Shown piece by piece: positions 15,273-23,061 of a stretch of 64,000 bases of DNA; the first letter of the stretch is position 1, and every line of letters begins with the position of its first letter. The DNA comes from Pseudonocardia alaniniphila (GTDB lineage Bacteria; Actinomycetota; Actinomycetes; Mycobacteriales; Pseudonocardiaceae). The translations under genes were made by a program, and so were the position numbers. The stretch is from assembly GCF_022524485.1 (NCBI RefSeq), contig NZ_JAKXMK010000003.1, positions 186,001 through 250,000 on the forward strand. Direction: 5' to 3'. The notes under the pieces were generated by a model. That model was not told where the DNA came from and ran no database searches. It saw only the letters and a list, made by a program, of their open reading frames with translations.

Positions 15273-15902
15273 TCAGCCCGCCGGGCGTCTGAACGCCCCG
15301 TGCCACTGCGAGACGGCGAGCTCGCGGGCGATCAGCGTGTCGCGGGCGGGGTCGCCGACGGCGACGTGGCGGGCGATGACCGCCGCGCCGCCGACGGCCA
15401 GCGTCCAGCCCGCAAGGGCTGGATCGACGTCGGGGGCGAGGCGTCCTGCCTTCTGCTCCGCCGTCAGGCGCACCACCGCGCGCTCGGCGAACCGGCCGAT
15501 CTCCTCCGTCCAGTACTCACGGACCTCCGGGTCGTAGCCGGCCGTCTCGGTGATCGCCGCCAGCACCGCCCCGTGGTCGCGGTAATAGCGGATCATGCGC
15601 TCGTACAGCGTGGTGAGCCCGTCGGGCCCGCCGCCCGGACCGGTCGGACGCCAGTCCTCGCCGAGGTCGAACAGCTCGTCCTTCAGCGAACCGGCGAGCC
15701 GGACCAGCAGCTCGGTCTTGTCCCGGAAGTGCAGATAGAACGTGGAGCGCGCGATCCCCGCCTCGGCGGCGATGCGCTGCACCCCCAGCTCGGTGAACGG
15801 CACGCCCCCCACGAGCAGTCGCTCGGTCGCGGCCAGCACCTGGGCGACCGCCGCCGCACGGCGGTCGGGGCCCTGGGGCCGGGGGCGCGTGATCGAGGGC
15901 AT
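15273..15902 (-). CDS. TetR-family transcriptional regulator (209 aa)
   Basis: The N-terminal DNA-binding region (about 15-65) has the TetR signature IAAEAGIARSTFYLHFRDKTELL. The ligand-binding C-terminal part is Ala-rich and contains ITETAGYDPEVREYWTEE. It converges on the phosphoesterase gene (13 bp apart). Upstream lies the repeat cluster separating it from phnM. Its target and inducer are not evident; its own upstream region would be the first place to look. Confidence 0.87.
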   Translation of the reverse strand: MPSITRPRPQGPDRRAAAVAQVLAATERLLVGGVPFTELGVQRIAAEAGIARSTFYLHFRDKTELLVRLAGSLKDELFDLGEDWRPTGPGGGPDGLTTLYERMIRYYRDHGAVLAAITETAGYDPEVREYWTEEIGRFAERAVVRLTAEQKAGRLAPDVDPALAGWTLAVGGAAVIARHVAVGDPARDTLIARELAVSQWHGAFRRPAG

Positions 15903-15931
15903 CGTCGGATCCTATTTCGCCCGAACCCTGT

Positions 15932-15987
15932 GCCACCGTGCACACCACGGCGCCACCGTGCACACGTCCTGACGTGTGCACGGTGGC
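15932..15987. terminator. Perfect 16-bp-arm hairpin with repeated unit, downstream of phnM
   Basis: GCCACCGTGCACAC occurs twice (15932-15945 and 15952-15965). The second copy extends to GCCACCGTGCACACGT (15952-15967), which pairs perfectly with ACGTGTGCACGGTGGC (15972-15987) around a CCTG loop. It lies 30 bp beyond the 3' end of phnM, the last gene of the minus-strand phn operon, and upstream of the TetR start. It probably ends phn transcription. The unit is shared with the cluster at 13286-13373. Confidence 0.7.
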
Positions 15988-16017
15988 CATCGGGTGGGTG
16001 CGGTCAGCGGGCCTTCG

Positions 16018-17238
16018 TCAGAAGGTCTCCTCCGCGCGCAGCACCGACCGGACCACGGGCCAGGGGTCACCCGCCTGCAGCAGGACGAGGTCGGCGCGCA
16101 GCCCGGCGGCGAGCCGGCCGCGGTCGGTGAGCCCCGCGGCCTCCGCCGCACCCCCCGTGATCAGCGCGATCGCCGCGGGCAAGGACATCACAGCCCGTGT
16201 TGCGAGCAGGAACGCGGCGGCGGTGAGCCCGGACGGGAGGTAGTCCGACGCCAGCGCGGTCAGCAGCCCGCGGGCCGCGAGGTCACTGCCGGAGACGTTG
16301 CCGGCGTGCGACCCGCCACGCAGGACGTTGGGCGCTCCGGCGATCACCGGCAGCCCCCGCTCACGTGCCGCCTCGGCCGCCTCCAGGGTGGTCGGGAACT
16401 CGGCGACCGAGCCGCCCCTGGCCACGAGCTCGTCGATCTCCACCGCGCTCGCGGGGTCGTGGCCGAGCAGCCGGATCGCCTTGGACCGCGCCAGCCCGCC
16501 CAGCCAGCCGAGGGCCTCCTCGCGAACGGTGAGCCGGCCCTCGCGCTCGACGATCAGCTGGTCGACGTGGTCCTTGGCCTCGCCGTCGCTCAGGCCCCGG
16601 GTGCCCGCCACGTACCGCTCGTAGTGGCGGCGGTCGGCGTACTGACCCTGCCCCGGGGTGTGGTCCTCGTGGGACACCAGCAGAGGCATGTCGTCCGGAT
16701 CCGGCAACGTGTCGAACCGTTCCCGCAATGCGGCGATCCCCTCCGGGGAGCGGACGTCGAGCCGGTGGAGCAGGCGATGGTCGACGGGCGCCGTCCCGCG
16801 CGCCGTGACCGTGGCGATCAGCTCGCGTGTCCGGGCGATCGAGCGCTGCGTGGAGGGAGAGGTGCCCTCCTCGAAGGAGGCCCCGTGGAACACCGTGGTG
16901 ACACCCGCGGCGCGCAGCTTGCCCTCGAAGGACAGGATCGCGAACTCCCACGGTAGGCGCGCCGACGGTCGGGGCAAGATCTCCCGCTCCAGGCCGTCGG
17001 AGTGCACGTCCACCACGCCCGGCAGGCACAGCAGCCCGGCACCGTCCACATCGGCTTCCGACCCGGCCGGCTGCGGCGCCACCTCGGCGATCCGCCCGTC
17101 GCGGACGGCGATCCACGCGTCGTCGACGACCCGGTCGGGCAGCACCGCCCGGACGTGGCCCAGCACGTAGTCGACCGGCGGCAGCCCGAGCGTCCATCGC
17201 GTCGACGTGCCGCTCGCCTGCTCGGTGAGTTCACTCAT
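16018..17238 (-). CDS. phnM: Alpha-D-ribose 1-methylphosphonate 5-triphosphate diphosphatase PhnM (406 aa)
   Basis: PhnM is an amidohydrolase-fold enzyme that removes pyrophosphate from the phosphonylated ribose triphosphate intermediate, giving the substrate of the C-P lyase PhnJ. The family marks are present: PGVVDVHSDGLERE (about 74-87), a metal-binding His in LVSHEDHTPGQGQY, and SDYLPSGL at about 331-338 near the C-terminus. Length is normal for PhnM. Its start overlaps the end of phnL by 4 bp (ATGA). It is the last gene of the phnFGHI(JK)LM operon. Confidence 0.93.
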   Translation of the reverse strand: MSELTEQASGTSTRWTLGLPPVDYVLGHVRAVLPDRVVDDAWIAVRDGRIAEVAPQPAGSEADVDGAGLLCLPGVVDVHSDGLEREILPRPSARLPWEFAILSFEGKLRAAGVTTVFHGASFEEGTSPSTQRSIARTRELIATVTARGTAPVDHRLLHRLDVRSPEGIAALRERFDTLPDPDDMPLLVSHEDHTPGQGQYADRRHYERYVAGTRGLSDGEAKDHVDQLIVEREGRLTVREEALGWLGGLARSKAIRLLGHDPASAVEIDELVARGGSVAEFPTTLEAAEAARERGLPVIAGAPNVLRGGSHAGNVSGSDLAARGLLTALASDYLPSGLTAAAFLLATRAVMSLPAAIALITGGAAEAAGLTDRGRLAAGLRADLVLLQAGDPWPVVRSVLRAEETF

Positions 17239-17987
17239 GCCGCGCTCCCCAGCAGCTCGGTCGGAGCGCCGTGGCGCTGCACCCGTCCGGACCCCAGTTC
17301 GACGACGCGGTCGGCCAGCCTGCGCATCGCGTCGGCGTCGTGGAAGACCGCGAGCACCGCCACGCCGTGTGCCGTCAGGGAGGCGACGAGGTCGAGCGCA
17401 CGTTCCCGGTTCGCCGGGTCCAGCGCCGACACCGGCTCGTCCAGCAACAGCAGCCGAGGCGGCCGCACGGTGCCTGCCGCCAGGTTGATCCGCTGCCGCT
17501 CACCGCCGGACAGCACCCCGCAGTCGACGTCCCACAGCGCCTCCTCGATCCCGAGGGTGCGCAGCGCAACGGCCGCCGCATCGAGCGCCTCCGCACGGTC
17601 GAGTCCTCGCCTGCGTGCGGCAGCCGCCACGACCTGCAGCGGACCGGTCCGCGGGGGCGCGGTCAGGAACTGGGCGACGTAGCCGAGCTCGCGGCCGCGC
17701 AGCCGGGCCATGGCGCGGTCCGGGAGTGTCGTCAGCTCGATGTCACCCAGGAGCACGCTCCCGGCGTCGGGGAGATAGCTGCGATACACACAGCGCAGCA
17801 CGCTCGACTTCCCCGCACCGCTCGGACCGGCCAGCGCCACGTGCTCACCGGCTGCCACGTCCAGATCCACGCCGTCGAGGGAGACGACGGTGCGCCCGTC
17901 GACGGTGTGCAGGGTGAAGGTCTTGCACAGTCCCCGGACTCGCAGGACCGGTTCCTGCGCCGGGCCGTCCGTACTCACGGCGGTCAC
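17235..17987 (-). CDS. phnL: C-P lyase accessory ABC-type ATPase PhnL (250 aa)
   Basis: This is a non-transport ABC ATPase of the phosphonate locus. Walker A is GPSGAGKSS (about 54-62), the signature is LSGGERQRINLAAG, and Walker B is RLLLLDEPVSALDP. In E. coli, PhnL pairs with PhnK on the PhnGHIJ core. It is identified as PhnL rather than a transporter ATPase by its place between phnJK and phnM and by a conserved Gln loop (YVAQFLTAPPRTGPLQVV). It overlaps both neighbours by 4 bp. Confidence 0.92.
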   Translation of the reverse strand: MTAVSTDGPAQEPVLRVRGLCKTFTLHTVDGRTVVSLDGVDLDVAAGEHVALAGPSGAGKSSVLRCVYRSYLPDAGSVLLGDIELTTLPDRAMARLRGRELGYVAQFLTAPPRTGPLQVVAAAARRRGLDRAEALDAAAVALRTLGIEEALWDVDCGVLSGGERQRINLAAGTVRPPRLLLLDEPVSALDPANRERALDLVASLTAHGVAVLAVFHDADAMRRLADRVVELGSGRVQRHGAPTELLGSAA

Positions 17988-19807
17988 CTCCGTGCCGCGG
18001 CCACGAGCCGCTGGGTGTAGGGGTGGTGGGGGTCGGAGAAGAGCTGGTCGGTGAGCCCATGCTCGACCACCCGGCCGAGCTGCATCACCACCGCCCGGTC
18101 GGTGAGCGCCTCGATCACCGCGAAGTCGTGGCTCACCACCACCGCGGCGACGTCCCGCTCGGCGAGCAGTCCGCGCAGCAGATCCAGCACACCGGCGGCG
18201 ACGGAGGCGTCGAGCCCGGTGGTCGGCTCGTCGAGCAGCAGCACGGCCGGGTCGGTCGCGAGCGCCTTCGCGATCTGGACGCGCTGGCGCATGCCGCCGG
18301 AGAACGTGCGCACCGGGTCGTCCATGCGGGAGAGCGGGACCTCGACGCGGTCGAGCAGCTGCGCGGCGCGCCTGCGGATCGCGTGGTAGCTACGCCACCC
18401 CGCGGCCGTCAGGCGCTCGGCGATGTTGCCGCCCGCCGAGACGCTGAGCGCGAGCCCGGCCGACGGGTCCTGCTGCACGTAGCCGAGCACGTCGACACGC
18501 AGCTTGCGCCGCGCCGCCGCGTCCAACGCCAGAAGCTCGGTGGCGCCGCCGTCGAGGGCGGCCAGCCGGACGCTTCCCGTGGTGGCCTCCTCCTCCCCGA
18601 TGACACAGCGCAGCACCGTCGACTTGCCGGAGCCGGACTCGCCGATCAGGCCGACCGCCTCGCCGGGAGCCACGTCGAACCCGACGTCCCAGGCAGCGAC
18701 GATCGCCCCGGTGCCGGGGCTGACCGCGGTGCCGTGCTCCGGGCCCGTGCCCGCGATGGCCGCGGCGCCGCCCGGGCCGTGCACCTTGCCCAGGCCTGCC
18801 ACTCGCAGCGTCCACTCCTCGCCCGCGGCCGCGAGTCGCGGGGTGGTCGTCGCGGGTGCCGGGCCGACCGGCGCGACCGGACCCGACCGGACCCGTCGCG
18901 AGGGATCGGGCAGCAGGCGCAGCGGCGCCACTGCGGCGTGGGCGGCCAGGTCGGCGTCGCCCGCGGCCACCCGGGCGCACCACTCCGTGTCGCTGCAGAT
19001 CGTGCGACCGCCACCGCCCTCGACGAGGAACGTGTCGGCCGAACCGCAGAGCGCGCAGCGCTGCTGCGGGCCGCCCTCCACCTCGAACGGCACGTCGTCG
19101 AACGTCAGCGGCTCCACGTCCGTGCCCGGCGGCACCGCGTAGATCCGCTTCTCCCGGCCCGCGCCGAACAGGCTCAGGTGCGGAGCCTGGTGCAGCCGCG
19201 GGACGTCCCAGCGCGGGATCGGCGTGGTCGCCATGACATAGCGCCCGCCGACGAGCACCGGGTAGCCGGTGGACTTGGTGATCACGCCGTTGCGCACCAG
19301 GTCCTCGTAGAGGCTCACCCAGATCGAGGCGTAGTCGCCCTCGGCGTGCATCCGGTCGCACTCGGCGGTGGAGCGTTCCACTCCACGCAGCGGTTCGGGC
19401 ACCGGCACCTGCAGCACGAGCACGTGCTCGTCGGTCAGCGGTTGCTCGGGGATGCGGTGCCGGGACTGCACGATGCTCGCCTCCCGGCTGTCCGTCGTCT
19501 CCTCGCAGCCCTCGGTGGCGGCGATCATCCGTCGGAGGTTGGTGGCGTTGACGCCGGCGTCGTCGCCCTGGTCGATCACCTTGACGGTGTCGTCGGCGCC
19601 GATCACGGCCAGGGTGACCTGCAGCCCGCCCGACCCCCACCCGCGTGCCACCGGCATCTCCCGCGAGCCGAAGGGCACCTGGTGGCCCGGCACGCACACC
19701 GCGGTCAGCGCGGCCCGGCGGATCTCCCGCCGCGCGCCCTCGTCGAGCAGCCCCTGCCCCTCCTCGCCGGAGTCGATCTCGGCGAGCAGGTCCACGACGG
19801 CGGTCAT
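17984..19807 (-). CDS. phnJ-phnK: PhnJ-PhnK fusion: C-P lyase radical subunit joined to its ABC ATPase (607 aa)
   Basis: Residues about 1-297 are PhnJ, the radical-SAM-like subunit that breaks the carbon-phosphorus bond. The segment VPGHQVPFGSREMP has the Gly (Gly41) that matches the glycyl radical site of E. coli PhnJ, and Cys251, Cys254, Cys271 and Cys277 (CALC ... CSDTEWC) form the Fe-S/thiyl set. A Pro/Ala/Val-rich linker (about 298-333) leads into PhnK: Walker A GESGSGKST (389-397), then FSGGMRQRVQIAKALATDP and LLLDEPTTGLD. Elsewhere the two are separate proteins that dock on each other, so the fusion gives fixed 1:1 tethering. There is no stop or frameshift in the join. The ATG overlaps the phnI stop. 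Confidence 0.92.
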   Translation of the reverse strand: MTAVVDLLAEIDSGEEGQGLLDEGARREIRRAALTAVCVPGHQVPFGSREMPVARGWGSGGLQVTLAVIGADDTVKVIDQGDDAGVNATNLRRMIAATEGCEETTDSREASIVQSRHRIPEQPLTDEHVLVLQVPVPEPLRGVERSTAECDRMHAEGDYASIWVSLYEDLVRNGVITKSTGYPVLVGGRYVMATTPIPRWDVPRLHQAPHLSLFGAGREKRIYAVPPGTDVEPLTFDDVPFEVEGGPQQRCALCGSADTFLVEGGGGRTICSDTEWCARVAAGDADLAAHAAVAPLRLLPDPSRRVRSGPVAPVGPAPATTTPRLAAAGEEWTLRVAGLGKVHGPGGAAAIAGTGPEHGTAVSPGTGAIVAAWDVGFDVAPGEAVGLIGESGSGKSTVLRCVIGEEEATTGSVRLAALDGGATELLALDAAARRKLRVDVLGYVQQDPSAGLALSVSAGGNIAERLTAAGWRSYHAIRRRAAQLLDRVEVPLSRMDDPVRTFSGGMRQRVQIAKALATDPAVLLLDEPTTGLDASVAAGVLDLLRGLLAERDVAAVVVSHDFAVIEALTDRAVVMQLGRVVEHGLTDQLFSDPHHPYTQRLVAAARR

Positions 19808-20991
19808 TCGCAGTCCTTCCCGATCGGGTCCGTCGCGCGCGGCCGCTCCCCGGTCCCGCGCACGGCGAGCTTCCGGTCGACCATCGAGCGGAAGGTCACG
19901 TAGTGCGGCAGCTTGAGGTGCTCGAGGAAGCCGCCGGAGTCGAGCCCGTCGACGGTGAGCAGCAGCAGCTGCTCCAGCGGGGTGTCGCGGCCGAAGCGGC
20001 GGCACGCGATGTCGAGGTTCGCCATGGCGATGGCCTTGCGCTCGTTGTGCCCGAAGCACAGGCCGTACCCGAGGTCGAAACGGCCGCGGTCCTCGTCGGC
20101 CCCGTCGAGGTCCTCGATCGCCTCGGTCTCGGTGGCCCGAAAGTGCCCGACGGTCACCGGCGCGCCGGTATGCGGGTGCTTCACCCGCAGCGGCAGCCTG
20201 CCGTGGCGGACCTCGCCGAGCGTGACCTCGTGGACGTTCCCGTCCGGGCCGAGGATCGAGCGGTACCACAACCCGACGAGCGCACCGGTCTCCGCGCGGG
20301 CCATGCTGGCGAGCACCGCCGAGCGCGGTGCCGGCGGGCGGGCCGGGCGGCGGGTCACGTCGAAGGGCTCGGGGCGGGGAGCCGTGGGGTCGGCGGGCCG
20401 GTGGTCGACCAGCAGATCCATCTCGCGCAGCAGCTCCGAGAACCGCCGCGGCCTGCGCTGCGAGTCGCCCGTTCCCAACCCCCGAGTCGCCCCGTTCCCG
20501 TCCGCGAGTCGCCCGTTGCCGTTCTGCGACTCGCCCGTTTCGAGCCCGTGAGCCGCCCCGTCGCCGTTCCCGTTCGTGGCTGCGGGCGGCCCGTCGAGAC
20601 GCTCGAGCAACCGCCCCGTGTAGTCCGACGTGCGACCGAGCAGCTGCGGCCCCTCGGGCGTGCGGTGGGCCGGGACGATCCGGCGCAGCACCACCATCTC
20701 GTCGGGGTTCACCGGCTCGCTGCGCGCCAGCCGGGGCAGCGCCGAGCGATGGGCGCGCACGAGGTGCGCTGCCTCCAGCGTGTCGCCCTCGGCCTGCCGG
20801 AATGCGTGAGCGGCCGTCTGCTCGTCGTAGAGCCCGGCCTCCCCCATCACACGGTCCACGGCCAGCCGGAACCGCGCCGTGATCTGGCCGGTCTCGGCCC
20901 AGGGCGCAGGCGCGTGGTCGCGCGAGCGGCGCACCAGGTCCTCCGCGGCCAGAATGGCCTCCAGGCCGCCGCGGGCTCCTGAGTACCCCAT
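19804..20991 (-). CDS. phnI: C-P lyase core subunit PhnI with a repeat-derived insert (395 aa)
   Basis: PhnI acts with PhnG, H and L to replace the adenine of ATP by methylphosphonate. The C-terminal half is strongly conserved (LCFGHNERKAIAMANLD, LLTVDGLDSGGFLEHLKLPH, YVTFRSM). The protein is about 40 residues longer than the E. coli protein (354 aa). The extra length is a Gly/Asn/Asp-rich stretch at about 135-180 (ATNGNGDGAAHGLETGES ...), encoded by four to five copies of a roughly 22-bp repeat. The insert keeps the frame. The ATG at 20991 has a weak site upstream and lies 2 bp after phnH. Overlap with phnJK is 4 bp. Confidence 0.9.
   Translation of the reverse strand: MGYSGARGGLEAILAAEDLVRRSRDHAPAPWAETGQITARFRLAVDRVMGEAGLYDEQTAAHAFRQAEGDTLEAAHLVRAHRSALPRLARSEPVNPDEMVVLRRIVPAHRTPEGPQLLGRTSDYTGRLLERLDGPPAATNGNGDGAAHGLETGESQNGNGRLADGNGATRGLGTGDSQRRPRRFSELLREMDLLVDHRPADPTAPRPEPFDVTRRPARPPAPRSAVLASMARAETGALVGLWYRSILGPDGNVHEVTLGEVRHGRLPLRVKHPHTGAPVTVGHFRATETEAIEDLDGADEDRGRFDLGYGLCFGHNERKAIAMANLDIACRRFGRDTPLEQLLLLTVDGLDSGGFLEHLKLPHYVTFRSMVDRKLAVRGTGERPRATDPIGKDCE
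20455..20565. repeat. Tandem cluster of the GCGAGTCGCCCGTTCC repeat inside phnI
   Basis: On the plus strand at about 20460-20475, 20482-20499, 20504-20520, 20525-20540 and 20549-20565 there are five related units with core CGAGTCGCC(C)CGTT. Spacing is about 20-24 bp. The first copies are nearly identical to the repeat at 3218. Translated in the phnI frame they give the Gly/Asn-rich linker. The cluster looks like an invasion of a coding gene by an intergenic repeat. Confidence 0.75.
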
Positions 20992-20993
20992 GG

Positions 20994-21581
20994 TCAGCTC
21001 CCTTCGTTCGTACGCGTGCTGCGCGGCAGGCCGACGCAAGCGCCGTCGGAGTCCACGAGCAGCAGGTCGGCGCCCGCGGGGTAGGTCACCGCGGCGCGGA
21101 CGTCGAGCCAGCCCACCGGCAGCCCGGCGGGGGTGATCACGGCACCGGGCGCCACCCCGGGGCCCTCCAGCCGCACGACCGGGCCCCCGGTCAGTGCGGA
21201 CACGGCGAACGCGACCAGCGCGGCCTCTTCCGGGTCGGCCGGGCTCCCCACCCGAACGGCCCGCAGCTCGTCCACGGTGATCGGCCGCAACGCCGCCACC
21301 AGCCGCGCCTCCCCGAGGACGGAACCGGGCGCCGACGTGGCGGTCATGACGGCCCGCAGCCACTGCTCACTGTCGGCCGTCGTGGCGTCGAGCACGCACA
21401 CGGGTGTGTCGAGGTCGGCGAGGGCGAGGAGCGGCACCAGCGCCGCCGGCACCCCGGCAGGCGCAGGCAGGTGCGTCGTCGTCCCCGGCCGGGCCAGGGC
21501 GTCGAGCACCGCGCGGAAGATGCGTTGAGCGTCCCGATGCCCGGGCCGGACCAGGACGGGTGCCGCCTCGGTGCTGGTCAT
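20994..21581 (-). CDS. phnH: C-P lyase core subunit PhnH (195 aa)
   Basis: The N-terminal motif RPGHRDAQRIFRAVLDALARPG is the usual start of PhnH, followed by a PLP-transferase-like fold without catalytic residues. In E. coli, PhnH joins the PhnGHIJ core complex. Length (194 in E. coli) matches. The ATG at 21581 overlaps the 3' end of phnG by 4 bp. The frame is open further upstream, but that region is the phnG gene. Confidence 0.9.
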   Translation of the reverse strand: MTSTEAAPVLVRPGHRDAQRIFRAVLDALARPGTTTHLPAPAGVPAALVPLLALADLDTPVCVLDATTADSEQWLRAVMTATSAPGSVLGEARLVAALRPITVDELRAVRVGSPADPEEAALVAFAVSALTGGPVVRLEGPGVAPGAVITPAGLPVGWLDVRAAVTYPAGADLLLVDSDGACVGLPRSTRTNEGS

Positions 21582-22036
21582 GCGAGCTCCTCGAACGCGA
21601 CGACGGTGGGGGCGAGCACAGCCCATTCCGCAGCCTCGGCAGCGGCCTGACGTGCAGCGACACGGCGGCACAGCGCGGCCACCTCGCCCGCCATCGGCCT
21701 GTCGGCCTCCGCCTCGGCGTCGCACACGGCTGCGGCGAGCACCGCCACCCGGTCGTCGCCGAGACGCATCGCCCATCCCCTTGTGCCGGCCAGATCGACC
21801 TCCGCACGGCAGGCGAGCACGTCGCCGAGCAGGAACCGCTCGTGGCCCACCGGCTCCAGCACCTCGGTCGCCACGCAGCCGACCTCGGGTGGGACGAGGA
21901 CCGTCAGCTGGGCACTGTCGGCGAGGCAGCCGTCGGCCAGCGCCACGAGCTCTGCGGTCCCGGCCAGCGCCAGCAGCCCCGCGCGTTCCTCCCGTCGGCC
22001 CGCTCGATGCCCGGTCGTTCGCTCCGATGTGGTCAT
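21578..22036 (-). CDS. phnG: C-P lyase core subunit PhnG (152 aa)
   Basis: PhnG is the small core subunit. Recognisable parts are LLALAGTAELVAL near the N-terminus, EVLEPVGHERFLLGDVLACRAEV in the middle, and a C-terminal helical region (CRRVAARQAAAEAAEW). E. coli PhnG is 150 residues. The ATG at 22036 overlaps the phnF stop by 4 bp (ATGA), so phnF and phnG are coupled. Confidence 0.9.
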   Translation of the reverse strand: MTTSERTTGHRAGRREERAGLLALAGTAELVALADGCLADSAQLTVLVPPEVGCVATEVLEPVGHERFLLGDVLACRAEVDLAGTRGWAMRLGDDRVAVLAAAVCDAEAEADRPMAGEVAALCRRVAARQAAAEAAEWAVLAPTVVAFEELA

Positions 22037-22785
22037 TCCGCTCCTCTTCGTCCTTCCCCGAGCTCCACCACCACGCGGAGCGCATCCGCGCGCATCCATG
22101 AACTGCTGCACATCACCGGGCTCCCCGCATCGCCGTCCCGGCTGAGGCTCTCGACCAGCCAGACCGGTGCCGTCGACTCCATCTGCAGGCCCGCGACCAC
22201 GTCCGGCGGTGGCACGTCGAGACTCACCCGGCTCCACGAGCGCACGGGACAGACCCGACCGACCTGGCGCAGCACGAGGTCGACGGACTCCGCGGCGTGC
22301 AGCGCCGCGCCCAGCTCGGGCACGATCGCGACCGGGATCCATTCGTGCGTCGCGGCGGCGAGCAGGTCGTCGATGTAGGACTGGCGGCGCAGCCGATGCG
22401 CGGGCGTACCCGGCGGCAGGTCGAGCAGCTCGGCAGGCTCCGGCGGCAGCGCCACCACATCGACCCCGCGCACCACGGTGCGGGGCTGGGCGCCCGCCGC
22501 GGACACCGTCTCGTGCCAGGACGGCCGCCGGTTGTGGGAGATGACGTAGTCGATGCGCCGGTTGACGAAGGTGCCGGCGCCCTGGATCCGGCGCACCAGC
22601 AGGCGGCGCTCCAGCTCCTGGAGGGCTGCCCGGGCCGCCGCCCGCCCGACGCCGAACCTCAGGGTGATGTCGTGCTCCCCGGCGACCCGCGCCCCCGGTG
22701 GTAGCCCGGCCAGCTCGCTCGCCAGTTGCTCGGCGATGTCCAGGTACCGCCTGCCCCGGGTGGTGACGGTGGTGGCCGCGTCCAT
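22033..22785 (-). CDS. phnF: GntR/HutC-family regulator PhnF (250 aa)
   Basis: An N-terminal winged helix (about 10-75, containing TLRFGVGRAAARAALQELERR and GTFVNRR) is followed by a UTRA ligand-binding domain (about 90-245). This is the PhnF/HutC layout; PhnF proteins repress phosphonate uptake and C-P lyase genes. The frame is open back to 22920, but the ATG at 22785 gives the normal start (MDAATTVTTRGRRYLDIA). The gene is the first of the operon phnFGHI(JK)LM and faces phnD across a 276-bp control region. The ligand could be a phosphonate, phosphate or pathway intermediate; the sequence does not show which. Confidence 0.88.
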   Translation of the reverse strand: MDAATTVTTRGRRYLDIAEQLASELAGLPPGARVAGEHDITLRFGVGRAAARAALQELERRLLVRRIQGAGTFVNRRIDYVISHNRRPSWHETVSAAGAQPRTVVRGVDVVALPPEPAELLDLPPGTPAHRLRRQSYIDDLLAAATHEWIPVAIVPELGAALHAAESVDLVLRQVGRVCPVRSWSRVSLDVPPPDVVAGLQMESTAPVWLVESLSRDGDAGSPVMCSSSWMRADALRVVVELGEGRRGAE

Positions 22786-23061
22786 GGGCGAAACGCTGCC
22801 CCTCGAACTTGTCCGGACAACTCCACGAACGCGAACGCCAGGCGGTCCGCCGGTGAACCCCATGAGCGGTTGTCGCGGCCGAGGCGGGCAATTGGGATCA
22901 ACGCCGGCTTGACCGGGCATCGGAGGGGAACCGTTGCCCTGCGTTCAGCCACTCGCAACCCGGGGGACCGCACCCCAGCATCGCCGGCTCGGACCCTCGG
23001 CGCTGATGTCGGACGGCCGGATGGTCCGACGCTTCCTACTGACAGGGAGACACCACCTCAG
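22786..23061. promoter_or_regulatory. Divergent control region between phnF and phnD
   Basis: This 276-bp region must hold the promoters for both phn operons. It contains a perfect 12-bp palindrome TTGTCCGGACAA (22809-22820), and a dyad GTCGGAC/GTCCGAC (23008-23014 and 23024-23030) near the phnD start. Both share the GTCCG half-site, which makes them candidate PhnF operators, one for each operon. I see no convincing PHO box, but the region was only read by eye. Confidence 0.45.

Noticed and set aside
18800..18930. Frameshift or missed stop between phnJ and phnK
   Set aside because: The linker reads openly in a single frame with normal codon use on both sides, so I keep it as a real fusion.
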